Positions 22,101-39,900 of a stretch of 64,000 bases of DNA are shown in pieces (positions within the stretch are counted from its first letter, which is position 1; each line of letters begins with the position of its first letter). Location: assembly GCA_035041965.1 (NCBI GenBank), contig JAPYMA010001481.1:1-64000 (forward strand). Direction: 5' to 3'. Under the pieces are notes generated by a model that was not told where the DNA came from, did no database searches, and worked only from the letters and a program-made list of their open reading frames with translations. This DNA comes from Anisakis pegreffii (lineage: Eukaryota; Nematoda; Chromadorea; Rhabditida; Anisakidae). The translations under genes were made by a program, and so were the position numbers.

Positions 22101-22626
22101 TGTTTATGAGTTTTTTGCATCTGCAATTATTTACACAACATTCCTGAAATCAATGCATTCAACTTTTTTTTTTAAATGAATTTCCACAGAAGGTCGTTTC
22201 GTGCTCAATTTGCACCCAGTTATATAAATTCAAGTAAAGTATTTTATGTGTAAAATCGAATGTACAATGTGGAGAAACGACCACGGTCCTTCAGTCTCGT
22301 TTTACTTTCACTTGTACTGCGCTGAGAAGGTGCACTCGAAAAAGCTTTCTTTCCATCTAGACAGATTTCTTTGGTAATGATGATAACTGATCCAAAATTC
22401 GTCACTTGGCCTCATAAAACTTCATTCACAATACCGTATTATTGTTCATGCTGAATGATCACTTCAACTTCAACTCCAACTCCATTCAAAATCGCACCTC
22501 AGAACGCTTCCCATGATCCATCTCCGACGACACTTCGCTCTCCTCCAGGATGGTCTCATCAGCAGGGAAGTAGACACTGTTACCGTGAAAACCCGGTAGA
22601 CGACCAATCGAAAAGTATGAACTCAT
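19131..22626 (-). CDS. Unrecognised protein, 8 exons, about 399 aa
   Basis: Exons, 5' to 3' on the minus strand: 22626-22498, 22120-21773, 21271-21182, 21065-20982, 20733-20662, 20107-20008, 19845-19679, 19340-19131. All have GT/AG borders and sum to exactly 400 codons with stop. The donor of exon 2 is the least certain. An in-frame ATG at 22677 would add 17 hydrophobic residues but falls in simple-sequence DNA. No known domain was recognised. Residues 120-151 hold two near-identical 16-residue repeats ending HSNKTTT; exon 3 is charged and possibly helical; the last two exons are acidic (DDDNED and similar) and end ESFGSR. It looks soluble and partly disordered, probably nucleo-cytoplasmic. 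Splice structure and phase make it a convincing gene, but I cannot name a function. Confidence 0.65.
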
Positions 22627-23320
22627 CTCAGTCACAACAACCACTTGAACAATGAACAACAACAACGACTTGAACAATGAACAATTTGTTCAAATCGTCG
22701 GCTTTTTATAGAGCTTTTTGAAACGGGAATTTGTATATCTAATTTATTCATCGTTTGAAAACAGCAATTCATATGCTTAATTTGGGAACGTTCACTGAAT
22801 CATGCAAATAGTCGATGCATATGCTAAAAACTCATCGTAAGCAAATCCATTTGAACAGTAAATTTTTACATGATGTTACAGAGCTCTAATCTGATTGTGA
22901 GTGCTAGCTGATTTTTGTTATCGTATCATCATAATGAAGGTAGTTTCTGAGCAAACTTCACAAAATTTGAATACTTTGAACATATTTCAATTTGAATACA
23001 TAGCATTGTGTACGTGCTTGGTTCGATCGATGCGTTGTGGCGTGATAGAACTTCAGTTGGATGCAAATGATCTATTTGCTCAAACTTTAATTCAAAGGGG
23101 AATTTTCTGGACATGGTTTGCCTCCAAAATAAACGCGAATTTTGCATTCCATTTGTCCGCAATCACATTCTTCAGTGTGAGATCACATTTTTCAATTCAA
23201 ATATTTGCCATGCTATCGAATGGAATCTTAACTGTAATTGAGCTAAAAATAAGTTATCTTCAGATGTTGTGGCAGGTAGATGCGCAGTTTTGCAATGTTG
23301 GTGATTATAATAGTAGTGAG
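22627..23320. other. Intergenic; one long ORF not accepted
   Basis: A 140-codon plus ORF (22901-23323) has no splice support, no family resemblance and runs into the MITE. Otherwise nothing is recognised. Confidence 0.4.
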
Positions 23321-23809
23321 TAGTGTTCGTCGGGGAGCAATTTTTTGAACGGGAGGGGTCCCCGCGGGGAGTAAATTGGACGGGCAGGTCCCCGCGAAAA
23401 AGTCGGGGAGCAAATTGCGCGGGGGGGACCCCGTTGGGGAATGACCGCTCCCCGTATTCCCCGACGGGGAGGACGGGGAGCATTTCAGCTTAATTTTTTA
23501 AACAAAATTTCAATTTTTTAAAGATTTTTCTTCTTTTTTTAAGTAGTTCTCTTTCAAGTGCACCTTATACTCATATTTCAAAACAAAAAACAAGACAATA
23601 TTGAAAGTGTTGCGGCTGTCTTCCACCATTTTCAGTTAAATGTTCGCGATATTCGGGAAGGTTCGCACTCCCCGTCCTCCCGACGGGGAACGAAATTGGA
23701 CGGGGGAGGTCCCCGCAAAAAAGTCGGGGAGCAAATTGCGCGGGGGGGAGCGCTCCCCGCGTTCCCCGCCGGGGTCCCCGACGGGGACCCCGTTCTCCAA
23801 CGAACACTA
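23321..23809. mobile_element. GC-rich hAT-type MITE, 489 bp, perfect 8-bp target duplication
   Basis: Ends are TAGTGTTCGTCGGGGA and the inverse of TCCAACGAACACTA. The flanks are GTAGTGAG on both sides (23313-23320 and 23810-23817), a perfect 8-bp duplication typical of hAT. The interior is built from repeated GGGGAGC/GTCCCCG blocks, unusually GC-rich for this window, with strong folding potential. A shorter relative lies at 44459-44610. No coding capacity. Confidence 0.85.
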
Positions 23810-23879
23810 GTAGTGAGAATATTAGTAATCGTGGTAAGGGGATGGCTAGGGAACAGAAGGAAGAGAATAAAATAAAATA

Positions 23880-24470
23880 AGGTAGTAGGGGCAAATTGGT
23901 ATGTTGGTAGACGTTTCGGTGTAAAACATCAGCTTCAGTACCTTTCAATGTTACAAAGAGCGTTTATCAATCATGTGATGATACTAATGACCGAGATGTT
24001 GTGATAGTAAGGGATCTGTTTAGTTACAATGCCCAATCACTGGCAACAACACCCGATCCGCTTGTGCTTCTTTTATGTGGATTGACTACGGTTTGTCTCG
24101 TTCAGGATGCTTTATATCCGCAAGACGTTGCTTGTAGCGGAGACACAATGGTTGACCCGTTTCTACAATATAGAACGACGGACATTCCTTGCATACACAC
24201 AATACACCCTTGATATTGCACTCCCCGTTTCACTCCTTGCAGACTTCACAGCCATTTTGGTCACATCAGCTGTCGTACAGCCCAGAATGCAGTAGCATCT
24301 CTTTGAGCGAAAGGGACGGACGATTGTGGAATAACAATGACCGTTTTGAGAATATTTTCTCAATACGCTATGAAAATGCGTCTGCAAGATTTGCTATTCT
24401 GCCGGTTGGTAGTCCATACATGAGCTTACGATGCCTTGAGGACAAAGATGATGTGTCGTAGCCATTGCTT
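23880..24470 (-). mobile_element. Penelope-like retroelement remnant (GIY-YIG end)
   Basis: On the minus strand from 24265 one frame reads CDQNGCEVCKE, a stop, then NGECNIKGVLCVCKECPSFY and IVETGQPLCLRYKQRL. This matches the Cys-rich linker and GIY-YIG endonuclease of Penelope-like elements, where YIGETGRPL..R..EHL is usual. At least two in-frame stops show it is dead. Further 3' on this strand (23932-23906) lies GCTGATG...CACCGAAACGTCTACC, like the conserved 3' segment of such elements that can form a hammerhead ribozyme core. No reverse transcriptase domain was recognised upstream. Confidence 0.75.
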
Positions 24471-25042
24471 TCCGCTATAATTTCTGCCCTTCTTGTCGAT
24501 GTCTCCTTGTGTTCATCCGATTACAGTTCTGCCGCTGAGCGCACATAATTCCTGATGGTTCGATTCTTGAGGTCACCGGGATTTGCTGACTCTTTGTTCG
24601 GGTATATAGCTCTCTTCGTTGGTTTACGATACCATCTGTACTCGAGGCTACTATTGTTGATTCAAACTTCTGCATCGAGCAAAGAGTTCCGTATCAATTC
24701 TGTATCACGTATCGTTATATTCATCTATATGCAATTGCGAATACACAAAGATCAGTTTTCGAATAAATTTATACTCGAAATTTACTGCTTTATGAGCAGA
24801 ATTATTATTCAAAGCAGTATTCAGAGTTGGCTCATTGATCTCAGAATTGAGATGGTCAGTTTCCTTTCCAGCATAATAGCATAAAGGATACACACATACG
24901 TGACGACATTAGTGAATATCGTCATAACGATACAAAATACAATCCAATTTAAACTCTATACATCTTATCAACATGAAATTAATTACATGAAAAATAAATT
25001 TGTGTTATTTCGATTCGACATCTTGAAAGGTGTTGTCATTTG
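24471..25042. other. Intergenic, nothing recognised
   Basis: Possibly more of the Penelope-like element in its upstream part, but no motif was seen. Confidence 0.4.
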
Positions 25043-29426
<4,384 letters not shown>

Positions 29427-32329
29427 TTTGAATGAATAAAACTGTTGTTGTTTTTATTACGTCTGTTCGCGATGAGCACGAAGCCAACTCAAGTTCAATT
29501 CCCTAAAAGCAGCATTAACATTGATTTAAAGTATCAGTATGTCAGCAATACATAGACTTATCACAACTCATATTTCAGCGATATATCAGATCTAAGCATT
29601 CAAGATCAGAAAGGAACTAATTGAAGGAATCAAGATGATTATGGAGATGAGATGGAGGTGAGAACTGAGAGTGTAGTGACATACTCTTAGTCATTTTGGA
29701 CAAAATTCGTGACTGAAACCACATGAGAAACCGTACATGAATAAGAACATCGTACGAAAATTCGATTTAAAAAGTATTCCAAACAGCGAATAGTATATCA
29801 GATCATGAAAGATGGACTTCGAGAAAATACATTCAATTTGCAATTGTCTGGAGTTGGTTACGTTGAAGAAACCAATTCGGCTGCCTCAAAGAAACCTGTT
29901 TAAATAGTCATCAATTCGCTTTAATTGTACAAATTTATGGTTGGGAGGAGCGTGAAGAAAGGAACAAATTTTGCTTGCAATATCAATTGAGGCGGGTCTT
30001 TGACTGGAATTTCAGTCATTTCATTCGATCTGATTTGATGGTATTGTTACAACAGTAACTCTGATAACAACGCATTTCATGTGAAAGGTATCTTCATTAA
30101 AGCTACTGCTGTCCAATTGGTGTGCAGAAAATGACGAGTGAAAATAACTCCTTCAGATGAATACGTATCAGCGTTGCAATCCAGTATATCATGCACTGCA
30201 TTTTCAAGTTTCTTAATCATATCAAACTGTTTCTACATATGAGGTTTTGTCAAACAACAAGAATTCATTCATGCGTTGAGGAAATAGTGGAGCAATTAAA
30301 ATTAAGAACCCGACAGAACTCTAGAAGGAAAGAGCAGGAAATAGAATGCTCTATTAATGATCCAAGGTGAGAGTATCACACCCAATTGATCACAATGTCT
30401 CACTAACTAAGAGTGGTTCAGGATGGATGAAAAATAATCGAGGTTGTTGACATCTATATGATTGTCCTCATTCAACCTCTCAGTAGAATATATCGTGAGA
30501 CTGATATCAAAACAACATGATATAATGATGACGACTCACTCATAAACTTCAATTAGCTTTTCAGATGCATTGCCCATACAGAGTTGCTATTTTATTGCTA
30601 AACTTGTCTCTAAATGAAACTGCTGTTTCTTATGTTCACGATTCAACTGAGATGGTCGAAACAAGATGCGACAACAACGAAAATTTCCTGGGCTCTGTAA
30701 TTCCAATGGCTGTGCATAAAAAAAAGATCAGTTAATGAAGAAAGTGGTATCCATTGATAACTTGAAGACATATATGTGCCATAACGAGTAATAAACTAAA
30801 AGTTCATGCATTCATCAGACTTATATTCATCATTCAATTGATAATACAAGCAGTGTTCAGTGTTGATAAATTCGTTATGTTATGTTTTAACAGTTTATCT
30901 TTTTCGAATTGTGATATTCCTTCATTTCAATTTAAACTAAAGTCACTTTATTTGTTTGACTTTTGATTTAGATGCATTCAAAAAAATTTTTAGATCATTT
31001 GTATCATTCGTAAACATCTTGAGAAATTTTAAAGATAATTTTCAACATTTCTGGATGCCTTCTTATTGCCACTTTTGCTTTCCTATCATTTTTTCGTGGT
31101 TTGAAAAGCTCTTCTTATCGTTGCATTAGCAACTGAATTCTACTGATCCAAAATGTATTTTTTAATATGAATATTAATGGTAAAACACAGAAGAAACAAC
31201 TACGAGTAAGTGATACACAAAACAATTTAACTGATGATTGAATGTGTTTTAGTAGCGGAAGAAATGAAAAAGTTGGTGATAAAATTCTAAATAACAAGTT
31301 CGTAATGATTTTTAACAAATAACAAAAACTGAATGCTGAATTTAGAATTTTTCCGAGCGAGCAATAAAATTCCAAACTCTGTTTTCAATAAGTGTTGTTT
31401 TCAATTGTTTTCAGTTTTTAATGAATCCAATATATTGTTGTTTTCAATGAAAGTGGTGAAAATGTTGATGAATTCAGTGATGTTATTGCTACGTTACGTG
31501 CGCTTCACTGTTAATAAGCTTACATAAGATTGATTGTTTTGATCAAATGATCGATTGAACACATCAGTTCGATTGTAAATTACCAATTTAACAACGTATT
31601 ATTATGATCGATTCTGTTTTTGCTCAGTTCCGTCATTAAATTGAATGATAATTTGATATACTTCGTTCCTCCGTATCATATCGATAGCAATTCAATATTG
31701 TTTTAAACAATGATATATCAGTTCCCTTCACTCACCAACGCTCTATCGAATCAATACGTTCAAAAGAAAGCACGCAGGTTTCCTCGTCAATTCAACAATT
31801 TCATTGACATCTGTTGAAGATTTCATTGAAATAACATCATCGTCACACTCTGTTATTGCTGTGTTTAGCTTATTAGATCACACAACGATCATATATTATA
31901 TTATAGATATGTCGATAACGACATTCATTATTTCTTATCTAAAAGATTTCCAGCTGGCTCTCGCATGAAGATTGCACACTTACGAATAGATCGTGAGCGA
32001 TTGCTTGTTGTTGTTTAAATGACTCTTCAAAAATGCTGTCAATTTGCTCTCACGGTGCTGTAAAAATAATCAAAAAATGAAGTAACGATCAAAAATCAAT
32101 GCAATTGTTTTGCACATTCATTAAGCGTTGAAAACAATTCATTGACTTGTGCATATGTTATAGCGATGCAAAAGACATTTTGACATAACATTTTGCAACA
32201 ATGTAACTAGATTCAATGGCACTACAGCAATTTACAAATGTTTTAGCAAAGTGTTGAACACAACAATACAAGCAATGATTCAAGCAAATCAAGGAAGTAA
32301 CACAGAGACCTGTTGAACCAGTCTGTATG
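29427..32329. other. Intergenic, nothing recognised
   Basis: About 2.9 kb of AT-rich DNA with short ORFs only; no family resemblance, RNA gene or clear repeat was seen. Confidence 0.45.
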
Positions 32330-33420
32330 TTACAGACCGGTTTAACACAGACACGTCTGCTCCGGTTTCCGTTATCATTGACCAAATACGCACTGTAACA
32401 CAACTAATCGAAAATTCACATGAATGCCACTTCCCTCGTTGCTTAATTTTCGTTGACTTCAAAAAAGCATTCCACTCAGTTGGGCTTAACGCTGTGTGGA
32501 ACTCACTGCAGAGACTTTCTGTACACTCGCTTATGATCAAAATATTACAACGAATTTGCCGAGAATTTCAACCGGCAATCCATAAACGTGAAAGAAAAAT
32601 GTCGTTTGAAACGCAAAAAGTATGCGGTAAGGGCATACGACGTCATTGATACAGATCAGTGCTTGTTTGCAAGTTGTGCTTGATAATTTGGAGTGGTATG
32701 ATAAGGGTATCACTATCGATGCGAAGTTCTGTTCGAAACTGCAGTTCGCTAACGACATCATAATAACATCACATAGTTTTGATCGTTCAATAGGAATGCT
32801 CAAAGAATTGATCGACGAGAGCAAGAAAATTGTGTTAAGGGTGAATGTTTAAAAAATAAGAATAATGTGCTCACATTCGGTGACTAACTCACAATCAATC
32901 AAAATTGATTGGGAAATGATTGAGAAAGCTAAAGAATTCTTGGTCTTGGTCAGTTCATCTCCATGGAAAGAATTATGGAACGGGAATCAGAAAAAAAATA
33001 CAAAATGGGTGGAAATCGCTTTTAAGTATAAAAGTTTTTTGTTGGAAGTAAAAATGTTGCCATGAAACTCAAAAACGTTTATTCAACCAATATGTCTTGC
33101 CCATATTGTTAATATATGGCTGCGAAACATGGGACACGACAAAAAATGAGAACATGACTGCAGTCGCATAGAGGAAGATGAAAATGATGATGGCCACGAT
33201 TAATATAAGGGATCGAAGAACTAACGATTGCCTTAGAGGTATCACGAAAGTTTAGGATCTCGTTAAAAATATAAGGGAAGGGAAATTGAATGGACGAAGA
33301 TGGCGTTAAGAAAAAAGAAAGTCGGACAAAAGAATCACAGAATGACAATCGAGGGTTTGGAAAGGAAACAGGAGGCCGAGAATGAGATGAAGAGTCAATT
33401 TGGACAGAGTAAGTGATAGA
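32330..33420 (+). mobile_element. RTE-type LINE remnant (reverse transcriptase and C-terminus)
   Basis: Frames in order read IIDQIRTVTQLIENS and IFVDFKKAFHSVGLNAVW (about 32375-32510), then KLQFANDIIITSHSFD (about 32740-32790), then YGCETWDTTKNE (33115 on) and RDRRTNDCLRGITKV. These match RTE-class LINE proteins (FVDFEKAFDSV, LRFADDIVL, YGCETW, RDRKTNEWIR). Frameshifts and stops separate the blocks, and the catalytic FADD has become FAND, so it is inactive. No 5' endonuclease domain was found. Confidence 0.85.
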
Positions 33421-33754
33421 TTGTGATACTTGTAATGCTATTAAAAAGGTTCTTAATTGAAATGAATATTGATAGCTGAATAAATAAGAAACTACCTACT
33501 CACATAAATAAATGGTATTCGAATAATCTGCTGAATAAGTGAATACAAATCAAAATCAACGAAAAATACAATTGAAGGCATTCAATGTTCATTGCAGTTT
33601 CTTAAATTACACATCTCCTCAATAGCTAATAGTTTACCAAGGTTATTCGAAACCTCAATTGTAGTAACACTGAATTATGATGTTTCTCAGATGCTCAGCA
33701 CCATAGATGTATCTGATTCAGTTCAAAGCGAGATCACCACTTTTCACGATGGAT

Positions 33755-36700
33755 TTATGACGTTGAAGGGGCTGTGAATTCTGTATGGATTGCACCCAAT
33801 TTGTTGATAGTGTAACTTTTAACAACCTTCAATGATGATTTACCCACTGCTTTTGGCTCAGTGACGATCTGAAATCATCTGACAGTAAATGCTGTTGGTT
33901 TATCATAAAATCTCAAACAATGGAAAAACGGCATTGAAAAACTAACAATTGCACTTGAATTATATTGTCCTGGTGTGAAAGCTTCATATCGTCCGTGCAA
34001 ACAGTCATGTAAAAATCTCTCTCTGAATCCAGCTTCAGCAAGGACGTTTCGTGGCTTCCGAAAACCATGTCCTTCATCCGGATAGACGACATAAGTGACC
34101 GGAATATTGTGCTTCTTGAGTTGTTCAACAAATTGATCTACAAGTCAGCATTTACGTCTTGATGATACTTCGAAAAAATTGGTAGATAAGCAAAGAAAAT
34201 ATTCGAAAATAACTAGTAGAATATTTTGAAATCAGGTGTGTTAATGTAAAAATGAAATATACAGTGTTCAGTCGGAGTGCCTCTGAGCATGCAGGGGGTT
34301 CCAAAGCCCCCGGTCCTGATTTCATCTCAATCCATCATTGTATTATACTAAACTGATGTAATCATATTCTCAATTGCCCTAGTCTACATAATTATTAATT
34401 ATCAAATAAAATGCTGAATGCTATGCAAAAATCAAATCTTTAGAAATCAGTCCGTCTTCTATTATCAAAAATGAATCGAAGGAAAGCGTTAAATGATAAG
34501 AACAGTCGTATGGAATTATTTTGAATCGCCATATTGCATTTTACAAAATCCACATGAAATATCAAGATATCAGTGAATGAAACGAAAACTCTACCGGATT
34601 CTTTTTGTTTGATTCTTGGATCATTTGCACCTTGAAGAATGATCAACGGTTTACGAACTCGATCAGCAATAAAGAGCGGAGAACGACTGTTCAGAAACGC
34701 TCTTCCTGGAAACAACATCTATTTCACTTCCGATCCACCAAAATTATGATTTCTTGCATTGCACAGAAAAGATTTCTTCTAAGGGAATGCTTCCCCAGGC
34801 ATAAAAATGATCACTTTTCTAAGATTTGCTTCATGCAATCAGATTTTTTGCGACGAAGATCGTGCTAATTGAGAACAAACTCGATGAATCAGTCAATCAC
34901 GCCCAATCTTCGAAGAACAAAACTCCTGCTCATAGAGTTAACTGACCATCTCGAGTGTTTTTATCACCGCCAATCATCGTGACCGTCTCATAATAACTAC
35001 CACTCCACGTCGCCGGCAGAGACTCGAGTACAGTAATTAGATTACTCGGACCGTAACTGTCCACACCGCATGCGAACACGTTTGGTGATTTAGTTAATGC
35101 AATTAATGTGGCATAACCACCGTATGATCCACCTGAAATGTTCTTTACAGTTACTTATTTCTAAGCAATCAAATATCGCGAACAGAATTACGACACTGCT
35201 CGTTGTTACTATGTTTTGCACTGGAAATTATCAGTTACCAATCATGCTGCCAAGGAGCTGATAGAAATTTTCATAAACTTCTTGCAAATTAAAGGAGGTT
35301 GTAGATCTAACTCAGGGAGCACTCTCAACCCAGACGATATTATCCACCGGTTGGCGAGAACGATGAGCGAAACTTGTGAAAGAGTTTATATGTGGGAGAA
35401 TTTGAATCGAGTGCGCGACTTTGGATTTGATTTTGAGTTATTGCACACCAGTTAGTGCTCACAAAAAAATTTGATTGCTGGACGTGACTTTATATGTGAT
35501 ATTTTTGGCTGAAATCTTGTGCGGACTACTTGACGAATACGGAATATTTGTTGCCATACACGTACAGTCTGTGATGTTTGCAGGCGTTTTTGCATTAGTC
35601 TGATGATCATACTTAACTTTACATAATGATCAGTGCTTTCAGTCTTCTGACTCGTCTTCAAACGTATAATTAGGAATCTAGTAGAAGGAAAAGGAAGTTG
35701 AGTGATTTGATTTCACTCTTAAGTTAAGAGTGTGTGAGATTGAGAATCACAAATCTAAAGAAATGCTGAGAACATAAGATTTGCTTGCTGAGTAAGGTTG
35801 ATGTTGCAGTGCACTAACTGACCCATAATTGCAATCTGCGATCGGTTTGCAATACCGTGACGAACTACAAAATTAACCGCATCAATCAGATCGTAGTGCA
35901 TTTTTCGACCCCATTCACCATTACCAGAATTTGCAACGCGCTTTCCGAATCCCACACTTCCACGGAAATTCACCTGAAAACAGTCACGATCTCATCATCA
36001 ATAACAATAACATAATATTAATCGCATAAATAATACAATGTAAAATGAAATTCCTCCTCTAGATGTTGAACATTTAACTCAAAATACTCACTGAGAACAA
36101 CACTTAATTTTTTGGTTTGATAGCGAACCTGTAAGACTGCATATCCTCTGTTCGTTAGCCAGAAATTATCTCTTGAGAAACCGAATCGATCACGGTATTG
36201 AGGGCCACCATGCACATGGATGACCATTTTCTGTGGTAAAGCAGGTAAGAGTCCCATTTTAGCATATTTTCTTTCTTTTGCATTCGCGATTTCAGATACT
36301 GAACGCATCTTGACCTGTTAATGTTAATGAGATCAATCCGTAAGAGCGGAACTCTGTCACTAGAGCAAATGTGAATGTTAGCATTCGCAACTTTTACATA
36401 GAGATGGATCATTATTCTGACTCAAAACATAGTCAGTGTGTTGGGGGGATGAAAAAAATCGGGTAGGAAAATTCAACCGAGGCCTCGAAATTATTGTCAC
36501 TCTGAAAAAAAGATGGGAATAGGGAGCGAAGAAAATTAAATTTCATTTCGACTGAAAATATTCGGAAAACCATTCTAAAAAATACTCAAGAAAGATGATT
36601 TCAGTGATGTTTTTCGAAGCAAGAAAGAACCAACATCAGGAGGCAGGCTAAGATATGCTTGAATAGTGAGATTATCGTGTGTTTGAAAGTCGAATCCGAT

Positions 36701-36933
36701 CATACGACCAAATTTCGCATTCTTCAACTCTCTACAAGTACCGAACAAGAAAGCGACTTTCTTATGTTGACGATTATATATGAAATATTCTGGTGGATTT
36801 TGATCTGTTAGATATGTCACTAACCAAACATTAAAATCTGCAATTTGAGATACAAATGAAGAAAGTGCTTTTTAGCAGTGATCATCACAAAAACAATGCA
36901 AACGAGAATGTGCAAATTTTGGAAATGAATAAA

Positions 36934-36964
<31 letters not shown>

Positions 36965-39900
36965 TTAACAATAGCAATAACAACCATATTAATAACACGC
37001 AGTAATAATAATCACGACGAAAATTAATTGCAATATTTTGAATTATCATTTAATCATAGCATTCCGCAGTAATCAAAATCGGGCAAATGATTCCCCACTA
37101 ATCAGCATGTTCTTTATCCCAGTTCGCTGAGTTCTGTTGGGTGGACAATGAATCAGCTTCTCAGGATATCACATTGTCAATTCCCAGCAGTTTTTAATAA
37201 ATAAACTGTGGTAATGGTAATAGCATAGAATGGTAATTCTATGCTCCAAGCCACTTTAGAAACTGACTTATTTTCTTTTCACTCAACGAACCGTGATTGA
37301 TTTGGACGACTTTTTTTGACATTTATTGTTACTAATTGCTGAATTCAACATAATAACAACTCACCTTGACTAGTTCCAACAATACGAAGTGAATCATTCG
37401 GTTTGAAATTAGTTAAATAGTTCATATCCTCTTTGATTGTATCGTTCAGAAGGTAATAAATGGGTTTGTGATAAGTCTGAAAGTTGATGTTTTCTGATGG
37501 TTACGTTCACGAATTTCGACTTTTTTTCAGCTTCTCGCCTTTTGCACAACTCAGTTGAAAAGGTTCAGATGTTGTCAGTTGTTTTCAATCGCACATGAAC
37601 TGAAATTGATATGTCAATTGCTGTTGCACCGTAACTGAGTTACGGTGAAATAGGAGCAGTTTTGTTGTATTCTCGTCATGAACTTCACCTCGGTGACTGC
37701 AAGAATCGTTTTGTCGATTGGATGTATGAAAATATTCTCGTAGAAATCATCGGTGCTGTAATCAATTTCTGCTTTCTTCGCCTCATATAGCACCTTGTAG
37801 TGGCTCGGATCACCAAATTTATGAACAACAAGTTTACCTCAAAGATACGAATGATTATTTGCCGTTCGAATGTATCTCGCTTAATATGAATGTGTTCATT
37901 GAATCATCGCAAAATTATACGCGTAATAGTTTGGCTAATATGCATAACACAAAATAAGAGTTCCTATCAATAAATCTACTTATGAAAATTTATCCGATAT
38001 AGATGAAATTTTCTAAATCGCTAGTGAAGAGAATTTGAAATTTGTAGAATTTGTCTTGATAATTTGAATGATCTCGATTGTTTTTCGATGAAGTTTCACT
38101 AGAAAATGCCCACCCAATTCACTGCCTTCTGCCCACATCCAGTATGCGTCGTCATTGTCGAATGTAAAACTGACTGGCCTGAAATGTGAAATATGAAATC
38201 ATTTCAATCGAATGATTACTGCGGATACACTTCAGTCCCTTCGTATTGAAACAGTGAATTAGAGCACTGAAATTACAGGAATTTAAGTAGTGATATTTAC
38301 GAATGAGTGAATATATCATTTGTGATTTAAAAAAAGCAAACATTGTTATGAGATAATCATCTTTGGTCACTCGAACGTATTCGTTCCAATCTTCATCAGA
38401 GCTTGTTAAATTCGAAAGATTAGCACCAGCTGAGATCGCATAATAAGTGAGTGTTTCGTTTGGAGTTTCGGCTGAAAATTGGCTGATTTTTAAAAGTGAC
38501 AAATTTGATTGATCCTGTGGAAATACAAGCATGAAATGATTCGAAAGGTGTGATGAACTCTACGAAAAAAACGAATCATTTCTATCCATTAAGAGACTCA
38601 ATTTTTTCAGCCAACAGCCAAAGAAGATTTGGAAATGTAAGTACTTTAGTAATACTTATTGCCGATCAAAATGCATGCGCAGACAATATATAACAGGAAA
38701 TGCGTGATAGCACTAACGTAAGATTGTAAAGACCAGCAGAGGAGTGAATCAATAGAATAGTGTGAGGATACTCATAATAAAACAATATTGTGATAATGAT
38801 GATGACGTTGTTCATGAAATCCTTATCGTTTTTATGTACGAATAATTGAACGCTCTTAAAAAGTAAGCTAACGAAATGTACTGAATGAATGAATGGAATG
38901 AGTACCAGACACATAACGTAGTTTGAGATCATTATCGAAGAAGTACGGCATTGAAAATCGGCGATTACGTAGTATCAATTGAGCTTCATTTGTGATCAAA
39001 TTGAACTCATAGAGGTTATAAAAACTGAAATTCCACTTTTTTGCTCTTTTTTCTTGTGCACTGAATCTGCTTGTTCTGTTTTAAAATTCCGACTGAAAAT
39101 ACCCAGAATATAACTAATAATAAGAAATGTTATCAACGTTGACCGTACTCATTTCAAAGTTAAGTTCAAAAGACTTAAAAAAGTCTTCCAAAAACATGGA
39201 AGAATAGTTGAAAAACGCTCATCGATTGCAATTAACATACGCAGGATGTTCATTGTTCACCGCAATAATAACTTTTGGATCGCGATAATTATTCGCAACC
39301 ACCAAAGCATTTTCATCACTTCTCGTACTTATATCTTCAGCTTGATTTGGTGGTGATGTCTAAAATTTTTGAGCTGAATCAACATTGAAATAACCAATAT
39401 TAGATTATAAATTGTACCACCGTTTACTCAACGCTTCTATTTTTTTCGTTATTCGTTATTTGAAGAAGATAAATTTTCGTTTTATAGTCGATCAAAAAAG
39501 AGGACCGTGAAATTTCTTCTCAACTCCTACCTTCTACAAGACTAATGAGAAATCTAATGAAGTTTCATCGCTCTGAAAATATAATTCTTTACTTCCCGAA
39601 ACATTTCTCATGGTTACGTTTAGCAGAGCGATTGTTTGAATAAGAAATGCACCAAGAAAGCAGCACGCAATGGAATTGAATTTTCTATCACGCTTACCTT
39701 TGTAATGTTAATTTTGTACAGTCGAGCGTTTTCATCGCCATCGTGATCCCTTACAAAGAGAATCAAGTTCGGAACAGCCGTCCACGAAAAAACTGAAATA
39801 TTTTGTCCATCCACCTCGAATACAATAATTAATGTTCAGTCCAGTTGACTTCCCACAATGTTATCTTGATTCTCTCGAAAAAGAATGAGAATTCTTTTTA

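Noticed and set aside
22901..23323. 140-codon plus-strand ORF
   Set aside because: It starts at a non-ATG codon, runs into the MITE end and shows no family resemblance or splice support.
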